Part shown: piece by piece, positions 54,059 through 64,000 of the stretch
Layout: the number at the start of each line of letters is the position of its first letter
Position numbering within the stretch: the first letter of the stretch is position 1
Program-made: the position numbers and the translations under genes
The notes under the pieces: generated by a model
Database searches by the model: none
What the model saw: only the letters and a program-made list of their open reading frames with translations
Told to the model about the DNA's origin: nothing
Source of the DNA: Eustoma russellianum
Taxonomy: Eukaryota; Streptophyta; Magnoliopsida; Gentianales; Gentianaceae
Assembly (NCBI GenBank): GCA_036186865.1
Contig: AP025069.1
Location: 18,041,447-18,105,446, forward strand
Direction of reading: 5' to 3'
Length of the DNA: 64,000 bases

Positions 54059-57000
54059 ATCCCCCCTCCTCAAAAGGATTCGTCCTCGAATCAAAAAGGT
54101 CATCGTTGAAAGGGATGAGGTCAGCAACATTAAAAGTAGGTGAAATTGAACCATACCTGTCGGGAAGATCAAGGATGTATGCATTGTCACCTATGCGTTT
54201 CAATACTTTAAAGGGTCCATCTCCTCGAGGCAACAATTTTGACTTTCTTTCATTGGGAAATCTTTCCTTGCGCAAATGTAACCACACTAAATCTCCAGGT
54301 TTAAACACAACTCTTTTCCGATGTTTGTTAGCTCGTCTTGCATAAGCTTTGTTTTTCTTTTCAAGTTGTGTTTTAACTTGTTCATGCAGTTTCTTTATGT
54401 TGTCCGCTTTTTGTTTACCATCAAGACTAGAACGTTCATGCACGGGAATAGGAAGCAAATCGATGGGAGACAAGGGATTAAAGCCATACATGATTTCAAA
54501 TGGACTATGCAAAGTACCGTGATGGACACTCCTATTATATGCAAATTTGATATATGGTAAACAATCTTCCCAATGTTTAATGTGTTTTTGCAAAATGGCA
54601 CGCAATAGTTGAGAAAGAGTACGATTAACGACTTCAGTTTGTCCATCCGTTTGTGGGTGTGCGGTGGTTGAAAACAACAATTGTGTACCAAGTTTAGCCC
54701 ACAAAACACGCCAAAAATGACTCAAGAATTTCGTATCTCTATCACTTACAATTGTACGTGGCATGCCATGTAATCTAACAATTTCTTTGAAGAACAAATC
54801 AGCAACATGCGTGGCATCATCAACTTTCCTACATGCAATGAAATGTGCCATTTTTTAAAATCGATCAACCACAACATAAATGCTATCGCGTCCTCCCCGA
54901 GACCTAGGAAGTCCTAAAACAAAGTCCATGGAAATGTCAATCCAAGGGGCATCAGGGACGGGTAAAGGTGTGTAAAGGCCATGTGGTTGGGACTTGGATT
55001 TGGCTTGTTTGCAAGTGATGCAACTACCACACAATCTCTCAACGCCTACTCTCATGTGGGACCAATAGAAATGTTCCTTAAGAGTTTCAAGGGTTTTGAA
55101 CACTCCGAAATGACGCATTAAACCTCCCCCATGGGCTTTTCTAGTCAATGCTTCTCGTAGGGATGATTGGGGAACGCACAATTTTTGTTCTTTGAAAAGA
55201 TAACCCTCATGTATGTAAAATTTCCCAAATGGTGCTTCTTTACATGCCTCGAAAATGGTACCAAAGTCATGGTCATTGGGGTACAATTCCTTAAGTGATT
55301 CGAATCCTAAGAAGCGTGAGGATAATGTAGTAACTAACGTGTATCTCCTAGAGAGGGCATCGGCAACTATATTATCCTTTCCTTGTTTGTACTTAATCAA
55401 GTAAGGAAATTGTTTTATGAACTCTACCCATTCGGCATGTCTTTTGTTCAACTTTCCCTGCCCTTTAAGATACTTAAGGCTTTCGTGGTCAGTGTGGATC
55501 ACAAACTCTTTCGGTTGAAGATAGTGTTGCCAAGTTTGTAGGGATCGCACAAGGGCATAAAGTTCCTTATCATAGGTAGAGTAATTCAATGCTGCTCCTT
55601 TCAACTCTTTCACTAAAGTAGGCTATGGGTTTCTTACTTTGGGTCAAAACTGCGCCTATACCCACTCCACTTGCGTCACACTCGATCTCAAAGGTTTCGT
55701 TAAAATTTGGTAGTCTAAGTATGGGTGCAGTGGTCAGCCTACGTTTAAGTTCATCAAATGCCAGTTGTTGTGGCTCTTCCCACCGAAAAGGCACATCTTT
55801 TTTGACAATTTTGTTTAGGGGTGCAGCTATGGAAGAAAAATCTTTGACAAAACGTCTATAAAAGCTTGCTAATCCATGAAAACTGCGAACTTCCCCTACA
55901 TTCTTAGTTATAGGCCACTCCACAATTGACCTAACCTTTTCCTCATCCATCTCTACTCCCTCAGCCGAAATGACAAAGCCTAGAAAAACTACGCGTTCTA
56001 AACAAAAGGAGCACTTCTTAAAGTTGGCGTAAAGTTGTTCTTGTTTAAGCTTTTCAAAAACGGCTCTAATGTGATCAAGATGATCTTCTATGGTGTGGGA
56101 ATAGATTAGGATATCATCGAAATAGACAACGACAAAGCGTCCTATGAACACAAGTAAGACTTCATTCATTAGCCTCATAAAGGTACTAGGGGCGTTGGTG
56201 AGCCCGAAGGGCATCACTAACCACTCATAGAGCCCAAACTTTGTTTTTGAATGCAGTCTTCCATTCGTCCCCCTCTCTAATGCGTACCTGGAAGACGCTT
56301 GCTTAAGGTCGATTTTGGTGAAGAATTTGGATCCGTGCAACATGTCTAACATATCGTCTAGCCTAGGTATGGGGTACCTATACTTGACGGTAATCTTGTT
56401 TATGGCTCGGCAATCGGTACACATTCTCCACGTTCCATCCTTTTTGGGTACTAAAATGACTGGGACGGCAGATGGGCTTAGACTCTCTCGAACTTGTCCA
56501 CTAGCTAGGAGCTCCTCTACTTGCCTTTGGATTTCTTTGGTTTCTTCGGGGTTGGCTCGATAGGCTAAGCGATTGGGTAACACGGCTCCTGGGACTAAGT
56601 TGATTTGGTGTTCTATTCCTCTAATGGGTGGTAATCCGGATGGTGGTTCGGAGGGAAATAGAACTTCATATTCTTGGATAAGGGACGCAACGGAGGTAGG
56701 TAAGTTTGGTGGGAGTTCTTCAAGGGCAAGTTGACACGACTTTGGGATGATGATGAGGACAGTTTGGTTGTTATAAAGTGCACATGTAACCTCTCTTTTC
56801 TTTGCGAAATATCCACACTTCTTTTTGGACTCGTTGACACTTAGGGGCACTACCTCTTTTCCCTTGCTCTCGTGTTTTTTGTTCTCACTTTTCATACACT
56901 CCACGAATTTTCTCTTGGCTTCTTTTTCCTTAGGATCGGCTCTAGACTTGGACATGCGTTGGTGATCCTCGTGGACTTTGTGTGGTGGAAGTGCATGTAG

Positions 57001-58769
57001 TTTGTACAATTTGCCATTCAATTTGAAAGAATAACGATTCAAATAACCATCATATGTCACATGTCGATCAAATTGCCATGGCCTACCAAGTAAAATATGA
57101 CTAGCATGCATTGGTGCGACATCACATAAAACATCATCTTTGTAACTACCAATGCTAAGAGAAATCAAAACTTTACTTCCGCTAACTTCACCGCAGTCAT
57201 TTAGCCATGCAAGTTTGTAAGGATGCGGATGATTAGTCATAGGCAAATTCAGTTTTCTTACTAATTCGGTGCTAGCCACATTCGCACAAGAACCGGAATC
57301 AATGATCATGGTGCACACTTTACCATTTATCATGCAATGAATATGGAAAATGTTTTCTCGATGTTGTTCGTGATCATCTAATTTCGGATATGCATTTAAA
57401 GCTCTACGCACAACAAGAAACTCCTTAGTGTCAAAATCATCTAATGCGCCTAGATCCTCTTCAGGCTCAATTTCATTATCATGCTCAGACTCGTTTTCAT
57501 GCTCGGACTCGGACACATATTCGTTTGTTTCTTCAATTAACATGATTCTTTTTGCATTAGGACATTCTTTTCCTATGTGACCACGTCCTTGACATTTATA
57601 ACATTTAATGTCTCTAAACCTGTTTGAAGGATCCGAAGAATTGCCGGTAGGAGCCTTTTGTTGGGTGCGTTCATCTCTCCTTTTGTGGATTGCACACGAT
57701 TGTCCATTCTTTGTGACGCACCTTGGTCACGTGCTTGGCCTCCTGTAGGCCGTGAACTTCCTATTCCTGAAGGCTTGTTGGAAAACCTTGACGAAGACTG
57801 ATTAGTACGATAATTGGAATTGAAAGTGGAGGAGTTACGTACCTTTAATTGCGTTTCAATCTTTTCAGCCATATGTACCATGGTGGTGAGGTCGAGATAA
57901 GGTTGAAGATCAACCCTTTGCGCAATCTCTCTATTTAAACCATGTAAGAAACGAGATTTGGTGGCCTCTTCAGGTTCCTGCAAGTTAGACCTTTCCAACA
58001 AAATTTCTAACTCTTTATAGTACTCGTCTACACTTTTGGAACCTTGACGTAAGTTGTGCAAACTCGTGAAAATAGAACTCTCATAATTGTTTGGAATAAA
58101 ACATTGCATTTCAAACTTCATTTCTTCCCAAGTGGCAATTGGGGCTTGCCTCGTCTTAGTTCTATTTCGACACAAATTCGTCCACCAATTAAGTGCATAA
58201 CCAGAAAATTCAATAGAAGCATACCTCACTTTTTGCAATTCACTATAATTGGTACAAGAAAAGATCAAATCCACTTTTGTTTCCCATTCTAAATATTCCT
58301 CCGCATTACTTTTACCATAAAACGTGGGAATATTTATTTTGGTTTTGAGAAAATCGTCATCTTGCGGGAAAAGGGGATTTTGGCGTCTTTGGTAACCACG
58401 GGGATGGTGGTCATCAAAGTCATAGTCATCATGCTCAAAGGGAATGTAATCATCATTGTACCTTCTTGGAGCGTACCTTCTTGCTTGTGTAGGGGGAGCA
58501 AACTTTCTTGCTTCTGTGTGTGGTGGTCTAAGGTTGTCATCCTCAACTTCTTCTGGGGGATGGCGCCTTGGTTGTGGTAGGGGAACGGCCCTGCTTGTTC
58601 CTTGGCCATCACTCGTTTTGTAGCTTCGCTCCACGTCTTCCAAGCGATGCTTAATTATCTCATTGTCATGCATGAGTTTCTTAAGCATCTCCAGCATTTG
58701 TTGTTGCGTGTTGTCAACAGTTTCGGCCTCTTTTGACTTACTAGATGCGGAATGATTGCTGCTGGCCAT
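54015..58769 (-). pseudogene. CRM-B Gag-Pol of B2, broken at several points
   Basis: Start MASSNH at 58769. Gag with YALNWWTNL, FLHGLNREIAQ is open to about 57700, where a one-base loss shifts the frame before the knuckle (B1 reads through). The next piece (57543-55570) has protease DSGS and RT with VVVYFDDILIYS; two offsetting indels near 56240-56300 garble the stretch before KTKFGLYEW. A one-base gain near 55610 breaks RNase H. Integrase is open except for a TCA to TAA change at 54855-54857 (DRF-stop-KMAHF). DDE residues and HPQTDGQTE are kept. The frame ends in the LTR at 54015 with KRSKVL. Confidence 0.93.
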
Positions 58770-60438
58770 TGTACCTAAGGAATTAACGAAAACAAAGGGA
58801 AAAAGAGAGAAGCAAACTAAAACAAAGACAAACAAACGTTAAGGGATTAGTAAAAAAAAGAATAAGCTATGAACACTCCGCTTTCGATTGTTTCCACTCT
58901 CTTACCACTTTGGTTCTTGGATAACCTGAAGTTAAGAAGTCTCAAAGTGATCAATAAAGAAGTGTATTGCCAAGGCTTCTTCAAATCACAATGTTCTCCG
59001 CTTGTTTCTTCCTTTTTTGCTTTCAAGTTGCACCAATTAGTATCAAAGTAGAATCAATTGAAATGAACTCAAAATTGAACTTTCTACTAAGATTCAAGGA
59101 AAATAAGCAACCAAAGTTGATGTATAAGGCTGAACCAAAGATGAACTAAGGGTTGTCGTGGACAATCTTTAGTTAATTTTGATTCTATGCACTTACTATC
59201 CACAAAATGGTTCAAGTCATGCAACAATCGAGCAACCAAATGTGTGATTAGTTCAAGAGGATCAGGAGATGGAGAATAAGGTATATATGAAACGGCAATG
59301 TGGGTTTAAAGGAAATATGGTATCCAAGGTTTGCAAATCGTACCAAAAATTTTTCTACGCAATGCACAAACGTTTTGCCCTTTTTTTGTTCTTTTGTTTT
59401 TCTTTTGCTTCCTTGCTATTTCAATTGAGCAAGGTTCAGATTCTCTCTCTTTTTTTTGACTAAGGGCAGAATTGGAATTTCACGCGTTTTGCACTTAGCA
59501 CTTGCCTTTTTGGACAGAAGAGTGCAATGTATTTAAAATGCAATTTGTATCTTGGACTTGCAACAAAATAACCTTGAAAAGTGAAGGAAATTGGGGTAAG
59601 ATCGAATGGGGGTTAGGGTTAGGTTTTTTTGATTTAGGGTTTTTTTGAACGTTTTGGGAATTGGCGGATTGTGATTGTAGGAACGGAATGGGTGTTGTAA
59701 ATGGACTATTTGGGTTGGTAATCGATGATTGGTGTGGTCAATTTGGATATTGGTTGGTTTAGGACAGACTTTGAACAAAATTCAAATTTTAGGGTTAGGG
59801 TTTATTTGAATGAATTGGGATCTTTAGAATCTGATTGTATTTGGGTAAATTGGTTTGGGTCTTTTTGTTTGGGGTGTAAATAGAGTTGTTTGGGATCAGG
59901 TTGGTGCATTTTAGGGTTGGGTTGGGGTGGGGTTGGTTGGGCCATGGGGTGTGGTGGTAGAATTAGGGTTTTGTTGTTGAAGATGGTTCGGGAAGGCAAA
60001 CACACGTATGACTACTTGTCTTAAAGCATGAAATCAATCACAATGCGAATCATAAGATGCATACAATCATCACCAACTAAAAGCTTCGGTAGCAACAAGA
60101 TGATTTGAAACCGAGGTAGCTTTATAGGCTGATGGTTGGACTATTTTAAAGAAAGCTGAATGTAACCTAAAATGCAACGAACCCTAATTTGTCCAAGTTT
60201 GAACGACTCAAAATCAGATTGTGGTGCGAAAAGGAAATAAAGGAAATGACACTTGAATGATGAAAAGCAAAATGCAGCAACGTGTAAGGACTCAAGCTAA
60301 TGTGGACGTTTTGTTTGTTTGTTTTTTGTATGAAATGCAAGACGTGCAGAGTGAGGAGTAGAAGAAGGACTCGACTGAAATTGAAATGACTAGACTCAAA
60401 CGGAAAGGAAATGATAGATGGTGGAATAGAGTAACCTG
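58770..60438 (-). other. Leader of B2
   Basis: About 1.7 kb, close to the B1 leader, no gene. Hairpin at 59144-59174. Confidence 0.8.
59144..59174 (-). promoter_or_regulatory. Conserved leader hairpin (B2)
   Basis: Arms AACTAAGGGTTGTC and GACAATCTTTAGTT around GTG. Against B1 both sides of one pair changed (C-G to U-A in the transcript), keeping the stem. Confidence 0.6.
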
Positions 60439-60450
60439 GCTCTGATACCA
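60439..60450 (-). other. Primer-binding site of B2
   Basis: Plus strand GCTCTGATACCA is the exact complement of TGGTATCAGAGC. Confidence 0.92.
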
Positions 60451-60453
60451 ATT

Positions 60454-61872
60454 TGATGCGTGCAACTCGTGGGCTCCAACGATTCCACCTTCCAAACGTC
60501 CTTCACAAAGGGTTAGGCACAAGGAAGAAGACTTCCCCTTGCTTTCTTAGTGATTAAAAACGTGCGGATTAAACGAATGAGCAAGACCAACACTTCAAGA
60601 TGGTCGTTGATCAGGAAAACCAAAACGGCCCTCCTGGATGGCACCTTTAAGCAATGGCAACACCTTCAATATGCTCAACTTTGAAGGATCTTAACCTAGG
60701 TTTTTAATGCAAAACCAAGAAAACAAAGTCTCACACAAAGTGAAAGGAATATCAAGGATTCTTATTCATCAAAAGGTGTTCTTTGAAGCGTCCCCTAAGG
60801 CTCTATTTATAGGCTGAACTTGAGCCTTAAAATATCTAGAATTAATTCAAAATAAAGCTATTGAAAACTATTTAAATTCAAAGCTAAAACAAATCCTAGC
60901 TAAAAACTTCAAATCTTGCAAGACATTATCTTCAATGAATCTGGTCATGTTTGGTGATGAAGTTGGCGTTGGAGATGTAGATGAAGTGGTTGAACTTGAA
61001 CTCAAAGGCTAGTTGAAAATTGGATTCAATTTGACTTCAAACATGAATTCAATCTTTGAATTATGATCCCATCCTTTTTTATCTCCAAGTTGGCGTGCGA
61101 AAGGATAGCAAGGTGTGTGAGATGTCTTCAAATGGCTGAGATGTTGAATGCAAAAGATGGTTGAAGTTTGACTTTAAAGTAAGTTTGAATTTGAATTCAA
61201 ACTTGGATGGATTTTATCTCCTTCTCTCTCTTCATGGCGTGTGGATTGTCTTGTGAGACTTGGCTGAACTCATCTTGAATTTGAAGGCTTAATCTGGGTG
61301 AAACTTGAATTCAAATCAAGGTTGAATTTAAATTCAAGTTTATCTTCAAGTTTAAATTCAAGTAAGATGTCATCCTTTAGCTTAAAGTGGCCGGCCATGT
61401 GGATGATTTTTGTGGATTTTTTTGATTTCAATTTGATCAAGAGATTCTATCTTGGACACCTTTGAATTTGTCTTAGCGTAGACAAACATTCTCTTCGAAT
61501 ATTCTCTTGAAACATTCTCTTCAAACATTCTCTTGAAACATTCTCTTCAAACATCCTCTTCAAACATTCTCATGAAACATTCTCTTCAAACATTCTCTTG
61601 TACCTAATTTACCTACAAAGCGAATACAAAAAAAACTAAGATCACAAGACACAAGATAAATTCAAAAACAAAGAATGTAGACGTGCATGCTGACACATGC
61701 TCAAGTCAAAGGTTCAATGAAATGAACCCAAGGAGTCTTAGGTTCATCTTGAACATGCTTGTACAAGAAGGTGGCAACTTGATGACAAAGTTCCTTTGCC
61801 CTCCTTCTTGTCATAGGACCTTTGACCTCTTGATGGGGCCCTTGATCCTCATTGGACCCTTGATCCTCATCA
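60454..61872 (-). repeat. CRM-B 5' LTR of B2
   Basis: TATA box (minus) at 60801-60811, 13-bp array at about 61490-61600, two copies of the 18-bp unit at the LTR start. It lacks about 18 bases near 60860 that the 3' LTR has. The tail frame (FLYKHVQDEP, VHFIEP) is open at 61701-61871. Confidence 0.94.
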
Positions 61873-62038
61873 AACCCCGTAGATTTCATTCAACCAGAAC
61901 AACAATTTGACTTCTGTGATTTTCTTGAATCCTTAGGAGAAATAGTCCAAATTGCTGTTTTGAACAATTGTCAACATAAAGTAGAGTATTTGCATCTTGT
62001 GAATATTTTAATTGGCATTTGAGATTATTTTCTGAATC
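61873..62038 (+). other. A4 leader, right part
   Basis: Resumes with the second AACCC and continues CCGTAGATTTCATTCA as in other CRM-A leaders up to the gag ATG. Confidence 0.9.
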
Positions 62039-62319
62039 ATGGGTCCCCAACAGAAAGATAATGCACCATCCCCGTCCCCATCTACTCCTGTCTCATCCCC
62101 AGTCCCTGTTACCCTAGAGAATATACATCAAACACTCACTTTCCTTGTTAATCAGTTTGGTTTAATGAAAAGTGACATAGAGGATAACAAACAGAGGATA
62201 AGCAAAGTAGAAAAGCCAACCTCAGATCAAAAGGAACCTAGTATACCTTTTCAAGAAGGCACCTCTTATGGTAATGAGTCTCATGTTGAACGTAGAAAAG
62301 TCACATCACATAGAGGTAG
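62039..62319 (+). CDS. A4 Gag, N-terminal part
   Basis: Starts MGPQQKDNAPS like A3 and is open to the solo LTR insertion in the Arg/Gly-rich codons (VTSHRG). Past the LTR the frame resumes in phase at 63652 once one duplication is discounted. The apparent 157-codon frame that continues into the LTR is a chance fusion with the LTR-encoded tail. Confidence 0.88.
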
Positions 62320-63646
62320 TGATGAGCTACAGCCTAACCTTGTGGATACAAACACTGACGATGACACCTCATTGCCCCACAATGGTCCCATAACAAGGAG
62401 TATGGCTAAGAAATTGTTACAATGTGTTGAATCATTTCTTTACAGGCATGAAGAGGATGAGCCAAGCAAAGATGATGTCCATTGGGTTTATATGATACAA
62501 GCTATGATCTAGTTGTATCAAATGCATGTTGTACATATCTTTAGATGTTCTTTTAACATTAATGGTTTGTTAACTTTGTTTTAGGATAGTTTGTGTTGTA
62601 TTCTTGCCTTATCTTTCAGGTACACGTTTTTAGCTTGAAGATGCAAATCAAACCTGAATTTTTGTCCAAACAAAGAGGTGAAATGCAAGTAGCTTACAAG
62701 CAAGGTGGTGACAAGCACCCATGTCAAAAAATCTGATTTCTTCTCACGTGAATAAGGAAGAAACAAGCAGCTCAAAGCTATAACCAATAGGAACGAGTCT
62801 TGCAAAAGCTTAAACCAATCACAATCAAGTTAGAAGAAGAATGCAAGCTGCTCAACATTTGATCCAATCAAATTCTTGAAGAAAAACGTTGGTTTAAGGC
62901 CTAGATACTTTGAAAATTCAAAGACCAACTTGCAACCAATCAAAAGGGAGTTCAACCAAGCTGCTCACTACAACATCCAATCAGAATTTTTGGCTGAATT
63001 CAAGCAAGGAAAGAAACGTTGTCTAAGCAAAGTTTGTTTGAAAATTCAACACCAAGTTGCAACCAATCAAAGGCCTTTCTTAAAGCAAGCTGCTCTATGT
63101 GTTATCCAATCAATTTGATCAAAGAAAGAAGGCTGAATCTAGCAAAGAATACGCGGCAAGCAACCAGAACTTTTGGAACCAAAAGATGCTCAAACAATTT
63201 CCAAGCAAAGCATGTCATTTTAGACTAGTACCTTGTACATTAAAGCTTGTACTTCCTAGCATTTTCGTTTGTATAAGTAAGGGTAGGAACCAGATTGTAA
63301 AAACAACCATTATAAAACATATTTCAATCAAATTTCCTTCAAGGAGTTCACAACTATTTCTTAGTTGAAGTTTGAAACCACTAACGGTTTTCTTTCAAGT
63401 TCCTAGCCTAGAACTTGTTAGTATTTGCTTCATCTTTTGGTTTACAGCATCTTAGGGTCTCATTGAGGTTTTAGATGTGTTGGAGTGCCAAAGAGGGAGA
63501 GGTGTTGGCATAAATTGAGCCAAGAACAATGGTTAAAGTTCAAGGGGTATCTTGGAGATGTTCTTTGACATAGCTTGTGTTCAAATCAGTTTGGAATAGG
63601 AGACAAAGTCCTTGGCAACGTTTTCTAGCCTTCGTTTGGCTCATCA
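62320..63646 (+). mobile_element. Solo CRM-A LTR in A4 gag
   Basis: TGATGAGCTACAG to GGCTCATCA, 1327 bases. Left flank GGTAG, right flank AGTAG: a target duplication with one mismatch. The LTR is close to the A3 type. No internal region. Confidence 0.9.
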
Positions 63647-63651
63647 AGTAG

Positions 63652-64000
63652 AGGTAGAGGTCGAGGTAGTAATGGTGGTCGTAGGAACATTTCTTTTGAG
63701 GAGAGATTTGATGATCTCCCTGAGTACAATGAAGAACACTATCCGGAAGAACGGTATGATGAACGTCAGCCTGATAGAGATGAACATCTTGAAGTAGAGT
63801 TCATTACTACTAAACTGACAATACCCCCCTTCCAAGGGAAAAGTGATCCTGAAACATATCCGCAATGGGAAACAAGAGTAGAACATATGTACTCTTGCAC
63901 TAACTATTCTGAATTGGCCAAAGTGCGGTATGCAACTTTTGAATTTGTAGATTATGCTTTACTTTGGTGGGAACAATTGAAGAACACCAGGAGAAGAACA
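63652..64000 (+). CDS. A4 Gag, continuing past the window edge
   Basis: Open to base 64000 in phase with 62039-62319. It shows RGRGSNGGRRN, EERFDDLPEYNEE, YPQWETRVEHMYSC and YALLWWEQL, the first half of the Gag core. Whether the rest is intact cannot be seen. Confidence 0.9.

Larger units (their letters stand above)
52640..61872 (-). mobile_element. CRM-B copy B2, complete with target duplication
   Basis: Flanked by AACCC at 52635-52639 and 61873-61877. On the minus strand: 5' LTR 60454-61872, exact primer-binding site, leader with hairpin, Gag-Pol with several breaks, polypurine tract, 3' LTR 52640-54058. Both LTRs are 1419 bases by my coordinates although they differ by offsetting indels. 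Confidence 0.96.
43416..64000 (+). mobile_element. CRM-A copy A4, host of three later insertions, runs off the window
   Basis: 5' LTR at 43416-43670 plus 50081-51018, primer-binding site at 51021, leader at 51033-52639 plus 61878-62038, gag at 62039-62319 plus 63652-64000. Interrupted by N2 (in LTR), B2 (in leader) and a solo LTR (in gag). GGAAT precedes it; its other end is outside the window. It lies in the N1 leader. Confidence 0.9.

Noticed and set aside
62039..62512. 157-codon frame as a novel Gag-tail fusion gene
   Set aside because: It is A4 gag running by chance into the tail coding of a solo LTR inserted later.

Overview
This looks like a repeat-only stretch of plant nuclear DNA, probably from a flowering plant. 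I see no host gene, rRNA, tRNA or CRISPR array. Almost every long reading frame belongs to an LTR retrotransposon. The primer-binding sites match plant initiator-methionine tRNA (TGGTATCAGAGC). The Gag-Pol order (Gag, CCHC knuckle, DSG protease, RT, RNase H, DDE integrase with GPY/F) is Ty3/gypsy. LTRs opening TGATGA, the RT/integrase wording and a Pol frame that runs into the 3' LTR resemble the CRM (centromeric retrotransposon) clade of chromoviruses. That clade call is from memory and unchecked; if right, the window may be pericentromeric.

Two autonomous families dominate. CRM-A has LTRs of about 1.2-1.3 kb, TGATGAG...CTCATCA. CRM-B has LTRs of about 1.3-1.45 kb, TGATGAGGATC...GCACGCATCA. 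Two low-copy, apparently non-autonomous elements, N1 and N2, carry an acidic, hydrophobic-ended protein of unknown function in place of most of Pol.

Layout. 1-1531: 3' end and LTR of a CRM-B element (+), inserted in a decayed Ty1/copia pol (1532-3240). 3241-4298: unassigned non-coding DNA. 4299-20977: tandem CRM-A array, LTR-internal-LTR-internal-LTR, both internals full of 1-2 base indels. 20978-30076: CRM-B copy B1 (-), truncated at its 3' end and split by a solo CRM-B LTR. 30077-31049: short tandem repeat, then a second LTR end with PBS. 31050-33146 and 42460-43415: N1 (-), split by CRM-A copy A3 (33147-42459), which has a 5-bp target duplication and one open 1633-codon Gag-Pol. 43416-64000: CRM-A copy A4 (+, runs off the window), itself holding N2 in its 5' LTR, CRM-B copy B2 in its leader and a solo CRM-A LTR in its gag.

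Relative ages follow from nesting: N1 is older than A3 and A4; A4 is older than N2, B2 and the solo LTR; B1 is older than its solo LTR. The most interesting items are N1 and N2 (a pol-less protein with a shared HPKxxRKR membrane-proximal motif, N2 being a template-switch chimera that has moved), a leader hairpin shared by CRM-B and N1 with a compensatory base-pair change, and a C-terminal protein tail encoded inside the LTRs of CRM-A, CRM-B and N1.
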